This document shows positions 34,469-43,069 of a stretch of DNA of 64,000 nucleotides, one piece after another. Below the pieces are notes generated by a model. It saw only the letters and a list, made by a program, of their open reading frames with translations, searched no databases and was not told the origin of the DNA. Position 1 is the stretch's first letter, and each line of letters opens with the position of its first letter. A program made the translations under genes and the position numbers. The stretch lies in the NCBI GenBank assembly GCA_002698985.1, contig PAAY01000101.1, forward strand, positions 23,077 through 87,076. Direction: 5' to 3'. Source of the DNA: Saprospirales bacterium. Lineage in GTDB: Bacteria > Bacteroidota > Bacteroidia > Chitinophagales > Saprospiraceae.

Positions 34469-34592
34469 GGGATGCCCCGAAAGCTTTCGGGGGAGGGATG
34501 AGAGAGATAGCTAGCTATACACCCTACACCCTAAACCCTAAACCCTAAACCCTAAACCTTCACTCTACACCCTACACCCTACACTCTTAACC
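34465..34592. repeat. Composite intergenic repeat C with CCCTAAA array
   Basis: GGGATGAGGGATG, the palindrome CCCCGAAAGCTTTCGGGG (34484-34501), GGGATGAGAGAGATAGCTAGC, then ACACCCTACACCCTAAACC with four CTAAACC units, and finally ACACCCTACACCCTACACTC up to the helicase ATG. The CCCTAAA units look like plant-type telomere repeats, but here they are only a few copies within a bacterial gap. Confidence 0.8.
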
Positions 34593-36929
34593 ATGAATAA
34601 CGACTCAACCACTGCTACTTACCTGGACCTGCTGAACGATGTGCAGCGGCAGGCAGTGACCACTACAGATGGCCCTGTGCTGGTGGTGGCCGGTCCCGGA
34701 TCGGGAAAGACCCGGGTGCTCACCTTTCGCATTGCCCACCTCATACAGACAGGGGTGCCACCGTGGGAGATCCTTTCTTTGACTTTTACCAACAAGGCAG
34801 CCCGGGAAATGCAGGAGCGGATCGAGAAGGTGGTCGGCCCGCGGGCCAACAGGGTTTGGGCAGGTACCTTCCACAGCATCTTTGCCAGGATATTGCGGAT
34901 AGAAGCTAAACACATCGGCTACGATTCCAACTTCACCGTTTACGACACCGACGATACGAAAAGCGTGATCAGCTCCATCATCAACGAGATGAACCTGAGC
35001 AAGGATCAGTACAATGTGAACGCCATCCGCAGCCGCATCTCAGCAGCAAAAACCAACCTCATCACTCCGAAAGTTTACCGGAAGCGACCCGACCTGCTGG
35101 ACGACGACCGCCGGGCCAAACGCCCCTACACGGTTGACATTTATGAAAAATACGTGGCACGCTGCAAGCGCTCCGGCGCCATGGACTTTGACGACCTGCT
35201 GTTCCGGCTTTTTGAGCTGTTCCAGAACCATCCGGAAGTGCTGAACAAGTACCGCGAGCGCTTCCGCTATGTGCTGGTGGACGAGTTTCAGGATACCAAC
35301 TTCCTGCAATATGCCATCATCCGCAAGCTGGTGCATTTTGAGGGCAGCCCCCGCAACATCTGCGTGGTGGGCGACGATGCACAGAGTATCTATGCTTTCC
35401 GGGGTGCCACCATCAAGAACATCCTCGATTTCGAAAACGACTTCAAACCACATGGCATCAAGGTTTTCAAGCTGGAGGCCAACTACCGCAGCACCGATCA
35501 CATCGTGAAGGCTGCCAATGAGCTGATCGCCAAAAACCAGATGCAGATACCCAAAACCATCTATTCCGAAAAAGGCCCCGGTGAGAAAATCAAGGTCATC
35601 AGGGCCATGACAGACAACGAGGAAGGCAAACGGGTGGCCGACACCATTGTGGAACAAAAAAACCGCTTCCACCTCCGCAACAAGGATATCGCCATCCTCT
35701 ACCGCACCAACGCACAGTCGAGAATTTTTGAGGAATACCTGCGGCATTACAACATACCCTACAAGGTGTTCGGCGGCCTGTCCTTTTACCAGCGCAAAGA
35801 GATCAAAGACCTCATAGCCTACCTGCGCCTGGCCGTGAATCCCAAAGACGATGAGGCGCTGCGCCGGGCCATTAATTACCCGCGCAGGGGCATCGGCAAC
35901 ACCACCATGCAGAAGATCATTGCCACCGCCGGCGCGCTGGATGTGCCGCTATGGGAGGCCATTCCGCAAACCAGCTTGAGCGCCCGTGCCGCCACCGTCC
36001 TCAATGACTTCCGCAAAATGATAGACGGCTTTGCGAAGAAAGCCATCGACAGCAATGCCTACGAAGCCGCCACCTTCATTGCCAGACAATCAGGCCTGCT
36101 GGACCTGCTCAAACAGGACACCACCGTGGAAGGCATCCAGCGGCTCGACAACGTAACCGGCCTGTTGGACGGCATCCAGGCTTTCGTCGAAAACGACGTG
36201 GTGGAAGAAGGAGAAGCTGCCTCCACCGACCGTTCTCTCTCGGCCTACCTGCAAAACATCGCCCTGGTCACCGACCTGGACGAGGCCGATGAAAACGGCG
36301 ACTACGTCACGCTGATGTCGGTTCACTCCGCAAAGGGTCTGGAATTCAAGAGTGTCTTCGTAGCCGGTATGGAGGAGCAGCTCTTCCCCAGCTTCATGAG
36401 CATGGAGAGCCCGGAAAAACTGGACGAAGAGCGACGCCTTTTTTATGTGGCCATCACCCGTGCCGAGCAGTTCCTCACCCTCAGCTATGCCCACAGCCGC
36501 TACCGCTACGGTCAGGAGCGCTACTGCGAACCGAGCCGTTTTCTGGATGAAATTTCACCCATCCACCTGGACCAGGCCTCGCCGCACGGTAGCCGCAGCA
36601 GGGCCGCTTTCGGGCGCTTTGAAACGAAAGCCGGTGGCCCTTCGGGCAAAAGCGCACCCCAGACTTCAGGTGTAAAAGGCAACTTCAAAAAACCGGCCTC
36701 CACCCGGAAAGAAGTCATGCGGGCAGATCCCGCCACCTTCAAACCCAGCCCTCCGGATTCCATCCAGCCCGGCATGAAGGTGCTGCACCTCCGTTTCGGC
36801 GAAGGAAAGGTGATTTCCGTGGACGGCTCACGGGATAAACGCGTGGCCACCATCTTCTTCCCTGAACTGGATTCCGACGCCCAAAAGCGCATCATGCTGA
36901 AATTTGCCAAACTGCAGATTTTGACGTGA
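34593..36929 (+). CDS. pcrA: UvrD/PcrA-type superfamily 1 DNA helicase
   Basis: The protein has 778 residues and is a 3'-5' helicase for repair and replication restart. Walker A is AGPGSGKTR (Lys39), Walker B VLVDEFQDTN, motif III VVGDDAQSIYAFRGA, motif IV YRTNAQSR and motif V/VI TLMSVHSAKGLEFKSVF with FYVAITRAEQ. The C-terminal tail of about 100 residues ends with a PcrA/UvrD-type RNA-polymerase-binding fold, GMKVLHLRFGEGKVISVDG. The final codons ACG TGA are part of the ACGTGACGG repeat that follows. Confidence 0.95.
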   Translation: MNNDSTTATYLDLLNDVQRQAVTTTDGPVLVVAGPGSGKTRVLTFRIAHLIQTGVPPWEILSLTFTNKAAREMQERIEKVVGPRANRVWAGTFHSIFARILRIEAKHIGYDSNFTVYDTDDTKSVISSIINEMNLSKDQYNVNAIRSRISAAKTNLITPKVYRKRPDLLDDDRRAKRPYTVDIYEKYVARCKRSGAMDFDDLLFRLFELFQNHPEVLNKYRERFRYVLVDEFQDTNFLQYAIIRKLVHFEGSPRNICVVGDDAQSIYAFRGATIKNILDFENDFKPHGIKVFKLEANYRSTDHIVKAANELIAKNQMQIPKTIYSEKGPGEKIKVIRAMTDNEEGKRVADTIVEQKNRFHLRNKDIAILYRTNAQSRIFEEYLRHYNIPYKVFGGLSFYQRKEIKDLIAYLRLAVNPKDDEALRRAINYPRRGIGNTTMQKIIATAGALDVPLWEAIPQTSLSARAATVLNDFRKMIDGFAKKAIDSNAYEAATFIARQSGLLDLLKQDTTVEGIQRLDNVTGLLDGIQAFVENDVVEEGEAASTDRSLSAYLQNIALVTDLDEADENGDYVTLMSVHSAKGLEFKSVFVAGMEEQLFPSFMSMESPEKLDEERRLFYVAITRAEQFLTLSYAHSRYRYGQERYCEPSRFLDEISPIHLDQASPHGSRSRAAFGRFETKAGGPSGKSAPQTSGVKGNFKKPASTRKEVMRADPATFKPSPPDSIQPGMKVLHLRFGEGKVISVDGSRDKRVATIFFPELDSDAQKRIMLKFAKLQILT

Positions 36930-37439
36930 CGGACGTGACGGACGTGACGGACGTGACGGGCGTGACAAACGTAGCTCGTGGCTGGTAGCTCCCCTCCCGA
37001 GGTCTCGGGATCGGGGCAGGCTGTAGCTCGTGGTAATCTCTGCTCCCCGAAAAATATCGGGGTCATAATCCTGATAATCCTAATTTAACCACAGAGTTAA
37101 TGGAGTTAAAAACAGAGTTGCACAGAGTACCCCTGCTAAACCCAATAATCATCTATCCCCGATGAGTATCGGGGTCATAATCCCTATAATCCTAATTTAA
37201 CCGCAGAGTTGATTCACAGAGTTGCACAGAGTTTTGACACGGAGCTCCACGGAGCTAGCACCTCTAAACTCTACACCCTAAACCCTAAACCCTACACTCT
37301 AAACTTTTTAACCACAGAGTTGAACAGAGTATTCCAGACCAACTCAACCTACAACCTACAACTTACAACTTACAACCTACAACTTACAACCTCATAATCC
37401 TCCATAATCCTCATAATCCTTCATAATCCTCACATTCAA
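36924..37439. repeat. Composite intergenic repeat D
   Basis: The order on the plus strand is: CGTGACGGA five times (from the helicase stop), AGCTCGTGG, ATCTCTGCTCCCCGAAAAATATCGGGG, ATAATCC, ACCACAGAGTT units, CTGCTAAACCCAATAATC, CCCCGATGAGTATCGGGG, ATAATCC, ACAGAGTT, ACGGAGCTAGC, CTACACCCTAAACC, ACAGAGTT, CTACAACTTACAA, then CATAATCCTC up to the queG ATG. Positions 37023-37156 are nearly identical (two mismatches seen in 134 nt) to the reverse complement of 41907-42040. Confidence 0.85.
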
Positions 37440-38375
37440 ATGCCCGGCAAATACAAATCAGCGGCGATGATCAGGGAAGAAGCCAGGAGGCTGGGCTTCG
37501 ACTGGGTGGGCTTTGCCCGGGTGCGAAAGCTGGAGGAGGAGGAAGACCGCCTGCAGGAATGGCTCAACCGGGGCCTGAACGGCAAGATGGCCTACATGGC
37601 CAATCATTTCGAAATGCGGCTGGACCCCGGCAAGCTGGTGCCCGGGGCCAAAACGGTGGTGGTGTTGATGCACAACTATTTTCCGAAGGAAAAACAAAAA
37701 GACCCGGAAGCACCACGGCTGGCCAGGTATGCCTTTGGGGAGGACTACCACTTCGTTCTGAAGAAAAAACTCAAAAGCCTGCTCCGCTTCATCAACGATG
37801 AAATTGGCGAGGTGCACGGCCGCTGTTTTACCGACTCAGCGCCCGTCATGGAGCGCCAGTGGGCTGCCCTGGCCGGCCTCGGCTGGACGGGTCGCAACAC
37901 CCTGCTCATCCATCCCCGGGCGGGCAGTTATTATTTCCTGGCAGAGCTGATCATCGACCTGGAGTTGCCCGCTGACGAACCCATCAGGGACCATTGCGGA
38001 ACCTGCCGCCGCTGCATCGATGCCTGCCCCACCGAAGCCATTGCCGAAAGCGGATACCTGCTGGATGCCTCCAAATGCATCAGCTACCTCACCATCGAAT
38101 TGCGCGAGGCCATTCCGGAAGAATTCCGTGGAAAAATGCAAAACTGGATGTTCGGCTGCGATGTGTGCCAGGAGGTCTGCCCCTGGAACCGCTTCTCGAG
38201 GCCACATGATGAGCCCGCATTTTTTCCGAAGGAAGAGCTGCTGGAAATGAAAAAAAGCGACTGGCTGGAACTGACCGAAGAGGTGTTCAAAGGCCTGTTT
38301 CGCCGCTCGGCTGTGAAACGAACCGGCTATTCCGGTCTCAAACGCAACCTCGATTTTCTCTACGGAAATCAGTGA
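37440..38375 (+). CDS. queG: Epoxyqueuosine reductase
   Basis: The protein has 311 residues and performs the last step of queuosine synthesis in tRNA, a cobalamin and 2x[4Fe-4S] enzyme. DUF1730 domain at the N-terminus (MIREEARRLGFDWVGFARV and MAYMANHFEMRLDPGKLVPG). Two ferredoxin-like clusters: CGTCRRCIDACPTEAI and CDVCQEVCPWNRF. It is shorter than the proteobacterial form because the C-terminal HEAT repeats are missing, as usual in Bacteroidota. Its end overlaps the convergent response-regulator gene by 7 bp. Confidence 0.95.
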   Translation: MPGKYKSAAMIREEARRLGFDWVGFARVRKLEEEEDRLQEWLNRGLNGKMAYMANHFEMRLDPGKLVPGAKTVVVLMHNYFPKEKQKDPEAPRLARYAFGEDYHFVLKKKLKSLLRFINDEIGEVHGRCFTDSAPVMERQWAALAGLGWTGRNTLLIHPRAGSYYFLAELIIDLELPADEPIRDHCGTCRRCIDACPTEAIAESGYLLDASKCISYLTIELREAIPEEFRGKMQNWMFGCDVCQEVCPWNRFSRPHDEPAFFPKEELLEMKKSDWLELTEEVFKGLFRRSAVKRTGYSGLKRNLDFLYGNQ

Positions 38376-38824
38376 CCCATTGAGGGAGTCAGATTGGCTG
38401 CACCCCAAAAGCGGTGGATGGATTTCACAACCCTGTCGTATTCGTTGTAATTGGCCGGCTTGCTTACGTAGGCGTTCACCCCCAGTTTGTAACAGGTGAT
38501 GATGTCGTCCAGGTTTTCTGACGATGAGAAAATGATGACGGGCAGGCGTTGCCAGTCCTGTCGTTCGCTTAGTCGTTTCAACACTTCTTTGCCGTCAAGC
38601 TTGGGCAAGCCGAGATCGAGAATGATAAACCTGATCCGGTCGGTGTTCGAATTGGGAAGCATTTCGAGCAGTTGTTCGCCGTCTTCGCAATGTACGAAAT
38701 CGGCAGTAGCCGAAATTTCTGACAGGACGTGCCTGGTAATTTCTGCATCAGCCTTGTTGTCTTCAACAATGATGACTGTGTTCAGATTCGGATTCATTGA
38801 GCTGGGTTTTGCTTTTTTGATCAC
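38369..38824 (-). CDS. Single-domain response regulator
   Basis: The protein has 151 residues from GTG at 38824; an ATG at 38797 also fits and gives 142 residues. Receiver domain only: the acidic pair in VIIVEDNKADAEI, phospho-acceptor Asp70 in FIILDLGLPKLDG, Ser/Thr at IIFSSSEN and Lys in YVSKPANYNEYD. The pattern EDNxAD and LDLxLPKxDG matches the phytochrome-associated Rcp1-type receivers. No output domain, so it works by protein contact. No kinase is adjacent. Confidence 0.9.
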   Translation of the reverse strand: MIKKAKPSSMNPNLNTVIIVEDNKADAEITRHVLSEISATADFVHCEDGEQLLEMLPNSNTDRIRFIILDLGLPKLDGKEVLKRLSERQDWQRLPVIIFSSSENLDDIITCYKLGVNAYVSKPANYNEYDRVVKSIHRFWGAANLTPSMGH

Positions 38825-38981
38825 ATACCTCCTCTCTGACGCTCTCTCCGCTGTTTAACTTTGAAATTGTATTGTTTGATAAATTGCCAAGTTGCCGCAA
38901 TACCTCCGAAATGCGTGCCATTCGCGGGTCTTCGGTCTTTCAATTTTCTCACAAAAATCCCCCGGCGCATACATCCATAGC

Positions 38982-38989
38982 TAACTTTG
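38982..38989 (+). promoter_or_regulatory. Putative -7 box TAACTTTG
   Basis: Exact TAnnTTTG match 49 nt before the ATG at 39038 of the SGNH esterase gene. Confidence 0.45.
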
Positions 38990-39037
38990 CGCTGTTTTGC
39001 ACTTCGTAAAAAATTGAACAACAAGCATTCAGATTAC

Positions 39038-39736
39038 ATGAAGCATTTCATCCCGGCACTTTTATTCGCTCTCATTTTTTTCTTCGCCTGCGGCAACCCG
39101 GCCGCCGAATCACCGCAGCAAACCGTCTCCGATTCTCAAACAGAGACGCCCATTGCCCAAAAGGAGGCCCCGCGCAAGCACATTGTTTTTTTCGGTAACA
39201 GCCTCACCGCCGCTTACCGGCTCGATCCCTCGGAAGGATACGTCCACCTGCTGCAGTTGAGATTGGATTCGCTCGGACTCCCCTACAAAACGGTAAACGC
39301 CGGCCTGAGCGGCGAAACCTCCTCTGCCGGCAACCAGCGTATTGACTGGGTGCTGCGCCAACCGGTGGACATCTTCGTGCTGGAGCTGGGTGGCAACGAC
39401 GCCCTGCGGGGCATAGACCCCGAAGTGTGCTTCCAGAGCCTCGATTCCATTTTGACGAAGGTGAAAAGCAAATACCCGGAAGCCAAACTGGTGGTGGCAG
39501 GCATGGAAGCCCCACCCAACCTGGGCCCTGACTACGTCCGGCAGTTTCACAACATCTACCCCCGGCTGGCCGAAAAGCACGGCGCTGCCCTCATCCCGTT
39601 TTTTCTGGAAGGTGTGGGCGGAGTGCCCGAACTCAACCTGCCCGATGGCATCCACCCCAATGCGGAAGGCCAGAAAGTGGTACTGGAAAATGTCTGGAAG
39701 GTGCTTTATCCCTTGCTGGAACCGGCTGAAAGCTGA
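39038..39736 (+). CDS. SGNH/GDSL-family lipoprotein esterase (TesA-like)
   Basis: The protein has 232 residues from the ATG at 39038; the frame opens at 38987, but the lipoprotein signal (LIFFFACG, Cys18) sets the start. Block I is FFGNSLTAAYRL with nucleophile Ser55, block III ELGGNDALRG and block V PDGIHPNAEG with Asp and His. It is like the TesA arylesterase/lysophospholipase branch. Its last 31 bp overlap the convergent ppk1 gene in a different frame. Confidence 0.9.
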   Translation: MKHFIPALLFALIFFFACGNPAAESPQQTVSDSQTETPIAQKEAPRKHIVFFGNSLTAAYRLDPSEGYVHLLQLRLDSLGLPYKTVNAGLSGETSSAGNQRIDWVLRQPVDIFVLELGGNDALRGIDPEVCFQSLDSILTKVKSKYPEAKLVVAGMEAPPNLGPDYVRQFHNIYPRLAEKHGAALIPFFLEGVGGVPELNLPDGIHPNAEGQKVVLENVWKVLYPLLEPAES

Positions 39737-41868
39737 GCCTCGTCGGAAGCCTCTTCTGCTTCTTCCCGGGCCCGCACCATCATCTCTTCCCTGCGCTTGA
39801 GGTAGAAATAGGTCTCCACCTGCGACTGCACGGCGATTTCCGTGTCCTGCCGCCGGTAACGGTTGGATTGTACCTCGTCCAGGATACGGGCTTTGATGTT
39901 GTCGTTCCACTGCATTTCGATGATGTCGTGGATCATGCGCTGGGCATCAGGGTCGTACACCGGGAAAACCGTTTCCACCCTGAAGCTCAGGTTGCGGGTC
40001 ATCCAGTCGGCACTGGCCAGGTAGTATTTCGGCTGGCCGTCATTTTCGAAGATGAAAACGCGGGCGTGTTCCAGGTAGCGGTCCACGATGCTGATGGCCT
40101 CGATGTTTTCGCTCCAGCCTTTTTTTCCCGGTACCAGCGAGCATACGCCCCGCACGATCATCCGAATGCGCACGCCCTCCCGGCTGGCCTGGTACAGCTT
40201 AGCAATGATGTCTTTGTCCTGAATGCTGTTGAGCTTGAGGGTGATGCCGGCCGGCTTGCCCGCCTTGTGGTTTTTGATCTCCCGGTCGATCAGGCTTTCC
40301 AGCGTTGAACGCAGGTTGAACTGCCCCACCATCATGTGTTTGAAGGGTTGCAAAGGCTTGATGCCTGTCTCCAGAAAAGTAAAGAGGCGTCCGGCTTCTG
40401 CCGTCAGCCGGTGGTCAGAGGTGAACAGGCCAAAGTCACAGTAAATTTTGGCCGTTTCTTCGTGAAAATTTCCGGTGCTGAAGTATCCGTACAGGCGCGG
40501 GCCGTCTTCGTCCTCCCGCCTGATGAGGGCCATTTTGGCGTGCACCTTCACACCGGGCAGGCTGTAAGCCACCTTCACGCCGGCAGCTTCCAGCTTTTCG
40601 CCCCAGCGCAGGTTGGCCTCTTCGTCAAATCGGGCTTTCACTTCGATGAAAACGAAAACCTGTTTGCCGGCCTTTACCGCATCCATCAGCGCATTCATGA
40701 TCTGTGACTTGCGGGCCACCCGGTATTGGGTAATCTTGATATGGGTCACAGCAGGGTCTTTCGCCGCTTCGGCAAACATGCGCACCACCGGATCGTAGTG
40801 GTGATAGGGCGGGTAGATCAGGTGGTCTTTTTCCCGAAGGGCTTGGAAAAAATCCTGTTCGTCATCCAGCTCGTGGTACGACAATGGCGGCAGCGGCTGC
40901 AACTTCAGGTGCTGCATGCCGAAATCCGGAAATTTGAAGAAGTCGAAATTGTTGTGGTAGCGGCCTTCCACCAGCAGGTCTTCCTTTTTCAGGTCGAAGG
41001 TCTCCACCAGAAAATCGAGCAGTTCTTTGGGCATTTCCCGGTCGTAGACAAAGCGGCTTGGTGGCCCCACCTGCCGTTTGTTCAGGCTGTTTTTGATCTT
41101 TTGAATGAGGTCGCCGCTGTACTCGTCATCGATGTACAATTCGGCATCCCGGGTCAGCTTGATGGAATAGGCATCCAGGATGTGGTAGCCGGGAAACATC
41201 TGCGAAAGGTTGTGCCGCACGATGTCGTCCAGCATGATGAGCTCGTGCCGTTTGGCGGAAGCCGAAGGAAGAATGACAAAACGTGGAAGGTGGTCAGAGG
41301 GGATTTTGACGATGGCGTAATGCCGGCTGGCGTCTTCCTTGTCTTCGAGGTAAACCACCATGTAAAGGGCGGCATTGTTGAGGAATGGGCGGATCTTGTG
41401 TTTCACCAGCAACACCGGTTGCACGAAGGGCAGCATGTTCTCCCGGAAGTAGTTCTCCACGAATGTCCGCTGCACTTTGTTGAGCTGGAGGCGGCGCTTC
41501 AGGTAAATGTTGTTGCGGTTCAGTTCCGGAACGATTTGCTTCTCAAAAATCTCGCTGAACTCCTCTTGCTGCGCATTTACGATCTTCAGAATTTGCTTCA
41601 AAATGGTCTTCGGCTCGTATTCGAACTGCTGCCGGGTTTTGCGGCCTACCCGCAAAAGATTCCTGTGGTTGGCCACCCGCACCCGGAAAAACTCGTCGAG
41701 GTTGTTGGAGTATATGGCCAGAAACTTCAACCGCTCCAGCAAGGGCACACTGGGGTCCTTGGCTTCCTGCAGCACCCGGTAATTGAAGGACAGCCAACTG
41801 ATATCCCGGTGGATGTAAGGCATTTCGGTCTTTGCAGCCATTTTTTGCTCCTGCTTATTTTCAGTCAT
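39706..41868 (-). CDS. ppk1: Polyphosphate kinase 1
   Basis: The protein has 720 residues and makes polyphosphate from ATP. N-terminal domain with YIHRDISWLSFNYRVLQEA and LERLKFLAIYSNNLDEFFRVRV. Head domain. Two phospholipase D-like catalytic domains with the phospho-histidine site GVKVHAKMALIRRED and the later YYLASADWMTRNLSFRVE. The length is typical. The C-terminal tail (EEAEEASDEAQLSAGSSKG) runs into the SGNH gene on the other strand. The ATG is preceded on the coding strand by the ATAATCC array. Confidence 0.96.
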   Translation of the reverse strand: MTENKQEQKMAAKTEMPYIHRDISWLSFNYRVLQEAKDPSVPLLERLKFLAIYSNNLDEFFRVRVANHRNLLRVGRKTRQQFEYEPKTILKQILKIVNAQQEEFSEIFEKQIVPELNRNNIYLKRRLQLNKVQRTFVENYFRENMLPFVQPVLLVKHKIRPFLNNAALYMVVYLEDKEDASRHYAIVKIPSDHLPRFVILPSASAKRHELIMLDDIVRHNLSQMFPGYHILDAYSIKLTRDAELYIDDEYSGDLIQKIKNSLNKRQVGPPSRFVYDREMPKELLDFLVETFDLKKEDLLVEGRYHNNFDFFKFPDFGMQHLKLQPLPPLSYHELDDEQDFFQALREKDHLIYPPYHHYDPVVRMFAEAAKDPAVTHIKITQYRVARKSQIMNALMDAVKAGKQVFVFIEVKARFDEEANLRWGEKLEAAGVKVAYSLPGVKVHAKMALIRREDEDGPRLYGYFSTGNFHEETAKIYCDFGLFTSDHRLTAEAGRLFTFLETGIKPLQPFKHMMVGQFNLRSTLESLIDREIKNHKAGKPAGITLKLNSIQDKDIIAKLYQASREGVRIRMIVRGVCSLVPGKKGWSENIEAISIVDRYLEHARVFIFENDGQPKYYLASADWMTRNLSFRVETVFPVYDPDAQRMIHDIIEMQWNDNIKARILDEVQSNRYRRQDTEIAVQSQVETYFYLKRREEMMVRAREEAEEASDEAQLSAGSSKG

Positions 41869-42140
41869 TTATGGGGATTATAGGGATTATAGGGATTATG
41901 AAGATTATAGATGATTATTGGGTTTAGCAGGGGTACTCTGTTCAACTCTGTTTTTAACTCCATTAACTCTGTGGTTAAATTAGGATTATCAGGATTATGA
42001 CCCCGAAATTTTTCGGGGAGCAGAGATTACCACGAGCTACCAGCCACGAGCTACGAGCTACGAGCTACGAGCCACGACCTCTGTGCAACTCTGTGTCAAA
42101 ACTCTGTTTAACTCTGTGGTTAAGAATTATAGGGTTTGCC
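41869..42140. repeat. Composite intergenic repeat E
   Basis: On the plus strand: GGGATTATA repeats next to the ppk1 start, GATTATTGGGTTTAGCAGG, ACTCTGTT, GGATTAT, CCCCGAAATTTTTCGGGG palindrome, CACGAGCTACGAGCTACGAG, and CTCTGTGCAACTCTGTG. 41907-42040 is the inverted twin of 37023-37156. The ATAATCC end again faces the start codon of a gene. Confidence 0.85.
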
Positions 42141-42145
42141 GGTTG

Positions 42146-43066
42146 CTAAAATAATGACAATTGCTCACCCTGCTGACCTCCCTGTAAAATTTGCGGGCAG
42201 CGGGTTTTCAGGGGCAAATCCCATTTTTCGACGAGGTCCATCAGTTGCCGGCAGGCGAGGGGGACATTCTGCTCATCCGGCTGGTGCATGAAAAAATACA
42301 CTTCCCGGAGGCCCTGTTCGCACCATTGGTGCAGGCGTTCAGCCCATTGCTGCAGGCGTTGGGTGTCGGTGGGGTGCAGGTCATTACCCACAAAGCGCAC
42401 CATGGCCACCGGTGCCGTCAGGGTCATGTGGCACACATCCCGGCGGCCGGCCACATCGGTGATCACAGTGCCCACGCCGTATTTTTCCAGCAGACCGAAT
42501 AGTTCCGATCCGGCGCTGCCATCCTCAAACCAGCCCTCATGCCGCAGCTCCACACACAGCGGAACGCTGATGCGGGCCAGCAACTGTTCCAGACTTTGCA
42601 GGTTGTTTTCCGAAGGGCCAAAATATGGCGGCAACTGCAGGAAACACCAGCCCAATTTTTCCCGGAAGCCCTTCATCGCTTCGCAAAAACGATCCACCAG
42701 GTCCGAGCCGAGGGCAAAATCCCGGCTGTGGCTGATGCTTTGCATCACCTTCGGGCAAAAGCGAAAATCGGCAGCCGACTGCTCATACCAGCGCTGCACC
42801 AGCCCCGCATCCGGCAGGCGGTAGTAAGTCGTGTTGAACTCGATGGTATTGAACTGGCGGGAATAATGGTGCAGGTACTGCGCCGGCTTGGTGCCCTTCG
42901 GGTAAAGCAGGCCCACCCATTCACGGATGCTCCAACCGGTGGCGCCGAGGTAAAATTCGACAGGGCCTTCAACTCCGGCACCACCCAATATCCGGCTGTT
43001 GACCGGCGGGTCATCCGGCAGCGAAAAGTCCACCGCCGACAGGTCGGATGTCTTGCCAAACTCCAA
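42146..43066 (-). CDS. DUF72 domain protein
   Basis: The protein has 306 residues. TIM-barrel DUF72 family (YecE): YLGATGWSIREWVGLLYPKG, FNTIEFNTTYYRLP, FCPKVMQSISH, LGWCFLQLPPYF and VYFFMHQPDEQNVPLACRQL. Function unknown. It starts 3 bp after the stop of the upstream methyltransferase gene, so the two form an operon. Confidence 0.92.
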   Translation of the reverse strand: MEFGKTSDLSAVDFSLPDDPPVNSRILGGAGVEGPVEFYLGATGWSIREWVGLLYPKGTKPAQYLHHYSRQFNTIEFNTTYYRLPDAGLVQRWYEQSAADFRFCPKVMQSISHSRDFALGSDLVDRFCEAMKGFREKLGWCFLQLPPYFGPSENNLQSLEQLLARISVPLCVELRHEGWFEDGSAGSELFGLLEKYGVGTVITDVAGRRDVCHMTLTAPVAMVRFVGNDLHPTDTQRLQQWAERLHQWCEQGLREVYFFMHQPDEQNVPLACRQLMDLVEKWDLPLKTRCPQILQGGQQGEQLSLF

Positions 43067-43069
43067 GGG

